From the NCBI GenBank assembly GCA_018816345.1, contig JAHIWG010000017.1, positions 21,536 through 85,535 on the forward strand: DNA of 64,000 bases, given 5' to 3'. A program made the translations under genes and the position numbers. A model generated the notes under the pieces. The model had not been told where the DNA came from. It searched no databases and saw only the letters and a program-made list of their open reading frames with translations. This document shows, piece by piece, positions 37,998-46,611 of the stretch (positions are counted from its first letter, which is position 1; every line of letters begins with the position of its first letter). The DNA is from Spirochaetota bacterium (GTDB lineage Bacteria > Spirochaetota > Spirochaetia > Treponematales > UBA12059).

Positions 37998-40391
37998 ATG
38001 CCCGCCACCAAGCATCCTGTCGCTACGGAATTCATAGCTTTACTTAGCTATAAGTCCATGCTTATCATGATTTTAATAGCCTCGCTAGTAGGGTTAGGCG
38101 CTTGCCGATCGCCCGTGAGCGGGGTGGTAGGCAATAAAGCGGACCTATCCCTTAGTTTCATAGTCTCGGGCGCGGATCGCCTCGCGCGCTCCGCAGCCGC
38201 GGCTGCCGGCGCCGGGCCGGCCGGCGCCTCGCCGCGACTCCTCCTCCCCACGGCCGCGAGCCTCGAGGTCACCCTTTCGCCAGAGTCTGGCGGAACGGCG
38301 ATAGCCGCCGATCCGGTCCAAATAGCCGTCGGCGCGGATACCGTGCCGGTCAGTCTCAGCGACGTACCGTACGGGACTTATACCATCAGGGCCGAGGCTA
38401 AGGACGGCTCGGGCGTCGTCCGCTTCACCCAGACCTCGTCGCTCAGCGTGGGAGACCCCGCGCTGAGCTCTACCCTCAACCTGGTGCCGACCGGGCAGGC
38501 CGGCGCTCCCATCGAGGCGACCACGCTGCACGATATAGACATAGCCGAGCTGCCCTCAGGCGAAGCCAGGACTTGGCTCGTGGCGCCGGGTTCGAGGCTC
38601 CTCGCCGCGCGCTCCATATTCCTATCGGGGCTCGGTAGCGAGGTGCGCGTCTATCTCCAGGCCTCCGACGGAACCCTGGTCTCGGATACCCTGGGTACTG
38701 TCACCTGCCTGTCAACCGTTAGCGTTCCCGTAGGCGAGCCGGCCTACCTGACCGTCTATAACGGCGCCGCCGGCGCTCAGCCAGCCTCCCGCGCCTTCCC
38801 AGGGCCGGCGATGGTCGAGGTTCCCGCCGGCGCTTTCCAGCGCGACGCGGCCTCCGCCGACAACGTATCGCACGTAAGCGCCTTCTCCATGGCAGACCTC
38901 GAGGTCACGCGGGAACTGTACCTGGCGGTGATGGGGGAGGATCCGAGCGCGAAAGCCTATTCCTCGGGTACCTCGGATCCGGTTCAGTATGTCAACTGGT
39001 ACCATGCCATCGCCTTCTGTAACAAGCTGAGCCTCATGGAGGGCCTAACGCCCGTATATACCGTAACCGTAGGTGGCTCTCCGTTGAACTGGGCGGCTAC
39101 GGTCACCATCCCGGCTGTTAACGACGTGGATTGGAACAGCGCCGTCGCCGACCAGACCGCGAACGGGTATCGCCTGCCCACCGAGATGGAGTGGATGTGG
39201 TCGGCGATGGGGGCGACGCGCGATTCCCGGCTCGGGGACATCGTCGACGGCATTAACAGGAATGGCCGTACGAAGGGGTACGGCGGTAGCATCGAGGCGA
39301 ATGACGGTACCGTCCAGATAGGTTCGTTTGCCTGGCACCAAGCAAATAGCGAGAACAAGACGCATCCAGCGGGCTCGAGGCAACCGAATGAACTGACCCT
39401 GTATGACCTGAGCGGTAACGTCCGGGAGTGGCTCTGGGACTGGTACGCGCCGAGCTACCCAGCAGGCGCCATAATAGATTACCAAGGCGCGGCTTCCAGC
39501 GAACAGCGCGTCTATCGAGGAGGCGGCTTCACCGACGGCGTGGTCCCCTGTTCCATCAACAGCCAGAACAACACGTATCCTCATGAACGTTTCGGTCAGC
39601 TAGGTTTCAGGGTAGCGCGCGGCGTCCTGCCGACCTTCGCTATCGCCTACCACGCCAACGGAGCGACGAGCGGGACCGTGCCGGCCGCGACTATATACCT
39701 TTCTTCAGGTCAAGTCTCGATCGCCCTCGCTAATACCGGTAGCCTCAAGGGCGCATTCATCCACTCAAGCGTTTATCAACAGTTTGACGGATGGAACACA
39801 AAGGCCGACGGCACCGGTACGATGAATGTTCCCGGAGACTCGATACTCGTCTCCTCGGATATCAACCTGTTCGCCCGCTATACGTCCGTTGGGTGCCAGG
39901 GGCCGGCAGGCGGCCTGATATTCTACGATCGTGGTTCCTATACCGTTGGCGACCCGTACGGCGATTGGCGATATATGGAGGCCGCGCCGCAATCGGGAGA
40001 GACTAGCGTGGGCTGGGGACCTTCCGTTGCGGTGAGCGGAACGAGCTCGGCAATGGGCGATGGGCTAGCCAATACGGCGGTAGCGGTCGCCTGGCTGTCC
40101 ACGCAAGGCAGTACCGGCATGTCGGCGCAGTACTGCGACGCCTATACCTACGATGGGTGCAGCGACTGGTTCTTACCCTCGAAGGACGAGCTTTACGAAA
40201 TGTATTCCGGCCTACATCTAAACGGCCTCGGCGGTTTCTCTGATACCTAGGGAAACGATATGTACTGGTGCTCTACAGCGTATGAGTTGGACACCAGCCA
40301 GGCGTATTTCCTTTACTTCCAAGCTGGGAACTGGAACTATCAGAACAAGACGAGCGCAGGGCCCAGGACGAGGCCCGCGAGGCGTTTTTAA
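37998..40391 (+). pseudogene. Lipoprotein with shared N-terminal module, SUMF1, InlB repeat and DUF1566, interrupted by in-frame TAG at 40248-40250
   Basis: ORF stops at ...LHLNGLGGFSDT*; the same frame continues GNDMYWCSTAYELDTSQAYFLYFQAGNWNYQNKTSAGPRTRPARRF*, the expected DUF1566 C-terminus. May still yield a truncated product. Confidence 0.7.
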
Positions 40392-40553
40392 ATAAGGGTC
40401 TCCTTGAGGAAATATGTATATAAGAAAACTACGGAGGCGTCGCTTCCGGCGCATTCGCGGAAGCTGTGGCCGGGCCTCGCCGTCGCTAGCCTATCCCGGC
40501 GACGTGCTTATCATTTGCATGCTGTAGTAATCACTACGAAGAACGAGATTAAA

Positions 40554-41156
40554 ATGATTATTAAAAGATTAAGTCGTATCGCTGTGCTGGCGCTGGCAAT
40601 CATGATTGTTACATCATGCTCTAATACGCTCGGCTACTCAGCGTCTCAGGGGGCGAAGAGCGCACTTCACTCGGTCGCGCCGCTATCGGGGATAGGGCTG
40701 AGTTCGGTAACCCTGTCGTCGGTATCCGCAGCCGAGACGACCGCGTTTGTGGCATCCGTCTCGGCATTGATCGACTCGGTGACAATAACCGCGATCGCGG
40801 CCGATGGGCGCGCGAGAGAAAACGACCCGATAACCTTGAGCGAGATTGCCGTCGGTAGCCCGAGGACGGCTACCAGTACTGTTACAGCTCAGGACGGTAC
40901 CGCTATGGACTATAGCGTTACGATCTCGAGAGAGGTCCCTATAGTTCCTAAGGAGCACCGCGTAGGCTATGGCGCGAACGGAACCACTTCAGGCGACGTT
41001 CCGGTTAGTCAGGCTAGTAAGGACGGAGCGCATTTTAAGCGATTGGAATACCGCGGCCGACGGCAACGGTTTTCGATACCCAGAAGGCGCGAGGTACGAA
41101 GCAGATGCCGATCTGGCCTTTTCGCTCGCTGGATAGGCCAAGCGCCCGAGGTGATT
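40554..41156 (+). pseudogene. Short lipoprotein with frameshifted, truncated InlB repeat
   Basis: MIIKRLSRIAVLALAIMIVTSC-SNTLG signal; VGYGANGTTSGDVPVSQASKDG then, in another frame, DWNTAADGNGFRYPEGARYEADADLAFSLAG*. Confidence 0.55.
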
Positions 41157-41179
41157 GCGGAAAAGGATTATGCATACCG

Positions 41180-41434
41180 GACCCGAACGCGCCGGGGCGG
41201 CTCAAGGTCAAGTTCTTCGGGCTCTTCGAGGCCGACTACCTGATTTTCGGACTGGACGCCGATACCTACTCCTGGGCACTGGTCGGCAACGATAGCCGCG
41301 GCTACCTATGGTTCCTCTCCAGGACCCCGGCGGTCGACGAGGCCCTGCTAGAGCGCATGAAGGCCATGGCCGCCGCCCAGGGCTACGACCTGTCCGGGCT
41401 GTATCGCGTGCCGCAGAAGGAGCGTAAGCAGTAG
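41180..41434 (+). pseudogene. 5'-truncated lipocalin duplicate
   Basis: PNAPGRLKVKFFGLFEADYLIFGLDADTYSWALVGNDSRGYLWFLSRTPAVDEALLERMKAMAAAQGYDLSGLYRVPQKERKQ, near-copy of the 37299 gene's C-terminal half. Confidence 0.85.
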
Positions 41435-41545
41435 CCGGCTACCTCGTAGCCTCGCGCGAATGCGTGCTTCTTGTCGAGCTGTTTCCCCGATACTGTGATA
41501 CTATCGAACTCAGTCTCTCTCCCCAGGCGTCTCGGAGGTTCCCCT

Positions 41546-43105
41546 ATGTTCAAAAAAAACCGTCTCGCTATAGCCGCCATAGCGGCGATAGCTATCCTCC
41601 TAGCTGGCGCCTGCCGTTCGCCTGTCGAAACGAGCGCGACCAGGGCCGACTTTACGCTTAGCTTCATAATAAGCGGCAGGAGCCTAGTGGCGCGGGACCC
41701 GGTCGCCGACTCTGGCGATAAGGCGCGGTTGTTGCTTCCCACGGCCCGGACGCTGACCGTGACCCTAGTGCCCGACGTCGAATCCGTCGATTCGCGGATG
41801 ACGACGAAGACCGTCAGCCTTGACGGCACCGCCGGTACCGCGCTCGTCCCTTTTACCGACATTACCTTAGGGCAGTATACAGTAAAGGCCGATGCGACCG
41901 ACGCGGCCGGGGTCGTCTTGTTTACGCAAACCTCGCCCTTGACGGTTGCCGAGGCGAGCGCGAGCGCTACGCTCAACCTCGTGCCGACGAACCCCGCCGG
42001 CCTGCCCTCGCTCGCCGAAGAGACCGCGACATTCGACCTCGAGGCGGCATCGTCGGTTACCTACGTCGTTCCCGTCGGTTCGCCCTTCTTCGCCGGTACC
42101 CGCGGGCTCGTCTCCGCGGGCGGGGCTAATATCAGCTTCTACGTCCAGGGCATGGACGGACGTTCTATCGAATCCGGCCCCGTCTCCGCTCCGGGCGTGG
42201 CGAACTCCATACCCACCGATGCCGATCTATACTTCACACTATATAACGAGGAGCCTTACAGGCTCACTGGTATCAGCTACCAGGTCGCCCATTCAGTGAC
42301 CTATGTCCCGGGTACGGCGACCGGAGGTATAGCCCCGATCGATTCGACGGCGTATCTCGCCGGCTCTCAGCTTAGCGTCAAGTATAGCACCGGCAATATA
42401 CAAGGAGCCCCGATCCGCGACGGTATCACCGAGCGCCTGGACTGGAATACGCTATCTGACGGTACGGGAACGACCTATGCCTATGGACAGATCATCTCCA
42501 TGGGAAGCGAGAACGTCACGCTCTACCCGAAGTGGACTACTACGGCCGCTCCCGCTACCGATCCCGTCCTGGGGAAGATCGGCCCGGCGGGCGGCGTGGT
42601 GTTTTATGAGAACCCTAGCTATATTACCGATGGCTGGCGATACCTAGAAGCCGCTCCGACCAATCAAGCGTATATCCACGATGATCCCAATAGCATCGTG
42701 CCTTGGAGCAATGTTACCGACGCCTCGGTATCGACGACGGGAACGGCTATAGGTACCGGCAAGGCGAACACGGCGGCCATGGTCGGCCAAGCCGGCTATT
42801 CCAGCGCCTCGCCCAACGCCGCGTCGGTATGCGACGGTCTGTCGATCATCAACGACGGTACGACCTTCGACGATTGGTTCCTGCCTTCGAGCGATGAGCT
42901 GCAAGTTATAGCGGCTAACGTCGTAGCCTTAAATCTGAACGGGAGCGGGACGCATAAGATGGACTGGGATTACTGGTCGTCGTCCGAGATCAGCCCGACG
43001 GATGCTAACGGCTACTACGTCAATTGCTACAGCCCCTGGAACAATACTCTGAACATGAGGACGAAGTCGATGAGCCTTAACGTCCGCGCCGTCCGCTCCT
43101 TCTAG
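41546..43105 (+). CDS. Lipoprotein with shared N-terminal module, InlB repeat and DUF1566
   Basis: MFKKNRLAIAAIAAIAILLAGAC-RSP; ADFTLSFIISG...; KIGPAGGVVFYENPS...DWFLPSSDELQVI...YWSSSEISP...VRAVRSF. Confidence 0.82.
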   Translation: MFKKNRLAIAAIAAIAILLAGACRSPVETSATRADFTLSFIISGRSLVARDPVADSGDKARLLLPTARTLTVTLVPDVESVDSRMTTKTVSLDGTAGTALVPFTDITLGQYTVKADATDAAGVVLFTQTSPLTVAEASASATLNLVPTNPAGLPSLAEETATFDLEAASSVTYVVPVGSPFFAGTRGLVSAGGANISFYVQGMDGRSIESGPVSAPGVANSIPTDADLYFTLYNEEPYRLTGISYQVAHSVTYVPGTATGGIAPIDSTAYLAGSQLSVKYSTGNIQGAPIRDGITERLDWNTLSDGTGTTYAYGQIISMGSENVTLYPKWTTTAAPATDPVLGKIGPAGGVVFYENPSYITDGWRYLEAAPTNQAYIHDDPNSIVPWSNVTDASVSTTGTAIGTGKANTAAMVGQAGYSSASPNAASVCDGLSIINDGTTFDDWFLPSSDELQVIAANVVALNLNGSGTHKMDWDYWSSSEISPTDANGYYVNCYSPWNNTLNMRTKSMSLNVRAVRSF

Positions 43106-43243
43106 TGGCTTGCTGGAGCATGATAGCCCGTCGCCGGCGCGCGCTCGAGAAGATCCGCGTTGGCGCTAGCGTTAGTCGACGGCTTCGGAATATTACGATA
43201 TAAATAGCGACTAAACAGGATGGACGGGATTAGGGGGTAAGGC

Positions 43244-44023
43244 GTGGCTGGGCTTCGGTACGGGAGCTATCTTGAGATCCCCGGCGTCATCGCGGCTTCG
43301 GGGGCGATGCCTTGCGAGGAGCCTCATAGCCATCACGCCCTGCAGATCATAGTAGCCAGGGAGGGGCGCTTCTTCTTCACGCTAGGCGGACGAAGAGAGC
43401 TGTGCAGCTTCGCCGTGGCCCGTTCCGGAGAGGAGCATCGCTTCGAGGGCTTGGACGCCGACTGCCTTACGCTGTTCGTTGAGCCGCACTCCGAGCTCGG
43501 GAGGCTGCTCGGAGGCGATATGGAGGGCTGCCGGTTTTTTATCGAGGCCTTGCGGGCGCTGCGGCTCTCCGCCCAGGAGCGCGGAGCGGCTCGGGCGCTC
43601 GGAGGCGCCGCCGGCGTAGCCGACGTGGATGGCGCGGATGGCCAGGCCCATGCTCGGCTGGAGGCCGTGCTCGAGCGCTTCTCGCTCTGCGACGCGGGCC
43701 TCGGGAGCAGGCATACCTCGATAGCCAAGACCTATATCGACAGGAACGTCTCCGGGGAGCTCAGGGTAGGGCGGATCGCTGAGCGGGCGGGCCTCTCCCT
43801 GACTAGGCTGCAGCATGTATTTAAAAAGGACATGGGCATATCGATGAAACGCTATATGCTGTGGCGGAGGCTCCTCTCGGGGCTCGAGAACCTGCACGAG
43901 GGCGCCGAGCTCGTAGACGCGGCCCTAGAGGCCGGGTTCTCCGATTCGGCGCATTTTTCCCGTACCTGCAAGGCTATGCTCGGCCTCTCGCCTTCGAGCT
44001 ATGTCAGGGGCAGCCTGAATTAA
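43244..44023 (+). CDS. AraC-family transcriptional regulator (cupin N-terminus)
   Basis: GRIAERAGLSLTRLQHVFKKDMGISMKRYMLWRRLLSGL...GFSDSAHFSRTCKAMLGLSPSSY. Confidence 0.88.
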   Translation: MAGLRYGSYLEIPGVIAASGAMPCEEPHSHHALQIIVAREGRFFFTLGGRRELCSFAVARSGEEHRFEGLDADCLTLFVEPHSELGRLLGGDMEGCRFFIEALRALRLSAQERGAARALGGAAGVADVDGADGQAHARLEAVLERFSLCDAGLGSRHTSIAKTYIDRNVSGELRVGRIAERAGLSLTRLQHVFKKDMGISMKRYMLWRRLLSGLENLHEGAELVDAALEAGFSDSAHFSRTCKAMLGLSPSSYVRGSLN

Positions 44024-44103
44024 TCGCTCGTTCGCAGCGGGTCCGTTCAAGACGGCTCGCGCGTCGGGCCGTATCCTCCTTGAGCATCGCGCAAGGAGGA
44101 ACC

Positions 44104-44694
44104 ATGAAGCGGATCGCGGCCCTGATAGCCAGCCCCCGGAAGGGCGGCAACGTAGACATCCTGACAACGGCGCTCTTGAACGGCGCCGCCGAGGCGGGCG
44201 CGCAAACCGAGGCTATCTATCTTATCGACACGAACGTCCGGCCCTGTACGCAGTGCGAGGCCTGCCATAGGCCAGGCGCGAGCGCGTGCGTCCTGGCGGA
44301 CGACTTCGCCGGCATCGCGGACGCCATGGCGCGCGCCGACGCCATAATACTCGCGACCCCCATATGGTGGAGCTCCATGCACGCCACGCTGAAGCTGGTG
44401 CTCGACCGCTGCTACTCCCTCCTCGACTCTAACTGGGGGAATTTTAAGCTGTCAGGCAAGCAGTTCGTGCTCATCGCCGCGCAGACTCAGCCCGACGTCT
44501 CGATGTACGCGGAGGCCTTGGCCAAGGAATTCGCCGTCTATCAGGACTGGCTCAAGATACGGCTGGTCGACCATATCGCCGTGTCGGCCGAGGCCAGGGG
44601 CGAGGTAGCGCAAAACGCGGAGGCCATGGAGAAGGCCAGGAGGATAGGCCGGAGCCTCGCCTTAGGCGATAGGCCAAGTCTCGCTCACGAGTAG
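44104..44694 (+). CDS. NADPH-dependent FMN reductase-like flavoprotein
   Basis: MKRIAALIASPRKGGNVDILTTALLNGA...CTQCEACHRPG...IILATPIWWSSMHATLKLVLDRC. Confidence 0.87.
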   Translation: MKRIAALIASPRKGGNVDILTTALLNGAAEAGAQTEAIYLIDTNVRPCTQCEACHRPGASACVLADDFAGIADAMARADAIILATPIWWSSMHATLKLVLDRCYSLLDSNWGNFKLSGKQFVLIAAQTQPDVSMYAEALAKEFAVYQDWLKIRLVDHIAVSAEARGEVAQNAEAMEKARRIGRSLALGDRPSLAHE

Positions 44695-44745
44695 GCGGCG
44701 GCGCGATGGGCTGAGGAAAGGCTTCGAAGCACGTCGACGGCTCTG

Positions 44746-46611
44746 CTATTCGAAAGCCGTTAGCTCTTCGAAGGCGGCGAGGGCGCGGCTCTGCGCTACG
44801 GCGTCGCGGCGCGCCATCGCGTCGCCCATTTCGCGCGCCAGGGACGCTAGGCCGCGCCTAAGCTCCTCGAGGCCGAACGCCGTGCGCGCGTACGACGACT
44901 CGAGGGCCTCGTAGCGCCGCCAGGCCGCGACGTTTCGCTCGAGCCGCCGCTTGGCGTCGTTCCAGTCGGCGGTCGGCATGGTCGCCTCGTCGATAAGCTC
45001 GAGGCCTAGGCGGGTCTCCTCGAGGTATAGGCCGGGAAGGGATACGGCGTCCAGCGCGGCGGCTCCTCGCTCCAGCTCATCGGCCATGCCCGCGCAGCGG
45101 ACGACGAGGCGCCGTAACAGGGCCGGCGCGTCGTCTTTATAGCCCGCGAGCATGTCGGCGATGCGCTGGCAGTCGAAGACTATCGACCTGAGGGCGTCCG
45201 GTCCGTAGGCCCTATCCGGCCCCGGCGAAGCGGTCGGCGCGGACGAAGCGGTCGGCGCGATAGTGGCGATCGTCGACGCGGGATGCGCCGTCTTCTCGCC
45301 GTATTGCATGGTAAGTATATCCCGGCCTATAGGGCGGAACGCCGCGGGCCGCGCGGCGGAGAGGAGCGGCGGCTTCTTATCGGACTTCCTCTGGATCTTG
45401 TAGGCGCTACGCCGCTCCAGGTGGAGCGCGCCGAACCCCCTGATCTCGAGGGTCGCGATAATGCTCCTCGCGATACTAGGCTCGAGCCAGTTGATGAGGG
45501 GGTAGGGTAGCTGACGGTACGACTTGAGCTCCTCCTTGCCGTAGAGCCGCTTGTCCTCCGTGACGAACCTATGGTTTTTCGCGTCGTCGCCGCTCCAAGC
45601 GCCCAGGAAGCGGTAGAGCCTGTCCATGGTCTCGGCTTCCTCGGCCAGCTTCGTGAGCACCAGGGCCTCGGCGTCGTCGCCGCGGTATTCCGCAGGGTAG
45701 AGGTCGGGCTCGCCGCAGTCCAGGCAGAAGGGGCTATCCGCAGGCATCGCCCCGTCGCAGAAGAGGCAACGCTTGACCGCTTCTCCAGCGGCGCGCGCCT
45801 TGCCGTCTATGTAATCGAACACGTCGCCCGCGCTCCCGGGCCGGTCCCGCGGAGGCGAGAGGAGCGCGTCTATCAATGACGTGAGGCGCGAGGGCAGGTC
45901 GGGCCGTATCTCCGCGAGCGGGACGTAGCAGGCGCCTTCGTTCGCGAGCAGGGCCGATAGCCCTCCCTCCCGATGGGGCTTCCCCGCGAGCAGGCTATAG
46001 AAGACCGCCCCTAGGGAGTAGAAGTCGTGCGAGGGCCTGCAGTGATCGCCGCGCATGACCTCGGGCGCGATGTAGAGCGGCGTAGCCAGGTAGGTCGTGG
46101 AGGTCGTCAGTCCGCTCAGGTTCTCGAGGCGGGCGCTACCGAAGTCCGACAGCCTGAGGCGCCCGTCGGCGCCTACGAGCACGTTCTCGGGCTTTACCGC
46201 GCGATGCACCCACCCGCGGGCATGGGCGTAGCCGAGAGCCTCGGAGAGCTGCCGTATCCAGTCAAGGGCGGTATCGGCCGAGAGGCCCGGGCCCGAATCC
46301 GGGCGCGCTTTAAAGGCCGCCGCGGCCGACGAGAGGTTCCCGCCCGGGCAGTACTCCATCGAAAGGGCCTCGCGCCCCTCGTGCTCTACGAGGTCGTAGA
46401 CCCGGGCTATGCCGGGATGGCGCAATTCGCGGGCGAGGGCGGCCTCGTGCCTGAAGCGCCTGAGTATGACGGGGTCGCAGGCCAAGTTCCGGTGAAGGAT
46501 CTTGAGCGCTACCCGCTCCGCGCCGCTCTCCGCTAGGTAGACGGCGCCGGTGGCGCCCTTGCCCAGCTCGGCGACGGCGCGGTAGCGCCCGAATTCGAAT
46601 GCGTCCATCAT
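44746..46611 (-). CDS. Hanks-type Ser/Thr kinase homologue, predicted pseudokinase (HRD Asp to Ala), zinc ribbon
   Basis: GKGATGAVYLAESGAERVALKIL, WVHRAVKPENVLV (not HRD), LSDFGSARL, APEVMRGD; CLFCDGAMPADSPFCLDCG. Confidence 0.85.
   Translation of the reverse strand: MMDAFEFGRYRAVAELGKGATGAVYLAESGAERVALKILHRNLACDPVILRRFRHEAALARELRHPGIARVYDLVEHEGREALSMEYCPGGNLSSAAAAFKARPDSGPGLSADTALDWIRQLSEALGYAHARGWVHRAVKPENVLVGADGRLRLSDFGSARLENLSGLTTSTTYLATPLYIAPEVMRGDHCRPSHDFYSLGAVFYSLLAGKPHREGGLSALLANEGACYVPLAEIRPDLPSRLTSLIDALLSPPRDRPGSAGDVFDYIDGKARAAGEAVKRCLFCDGAMPADSPFCLDCGEPDLYPAEYRGDDAEALVLTKLAEEAETMDRLYRFLGAWSGDDAKNHRFVTEDKRLYGKEELKSYRQLPYPLINWLEPSIARSIIATLEIRGFGALHLERRSAYKIQRKSDKKPPLLSAARPAAFRPIGRDILTMQYGEKTAHPASTIATIAPTASSAPTASPGPDRAYGPDALRSIVFDCQRIADMLAGYKDDAPALLRRLVVRCAGMADELERGAAALDAVSLPGLYLEETRLGLELIDEATMPTADWNDAKRRLERNVAAWRRYEALESSYARTAFGLEELRRGLASLAREMGDAMARRDAVAQSRALAAFEELTAFE

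Noticed and set aside
37998-40391. Pyrrolysine or other recoding of the TAG codon
   Set aside because: No Pyl machinery seen, and TAG terminates other genes; nonsense mutation or base error is more likely.
31424-43105. Diversity-generating retroelement: SUMF1/FGE-like lipoproteins can be DGR targets (e.g. TvpA of Treponema denticola)
   Set aside because: No reverse transcriptase, Avd or template-repeat pair recognised in the window; the C-terminal ends lack an obvious A-targeted variable repeat. Worth rechecking with flanking sequence.
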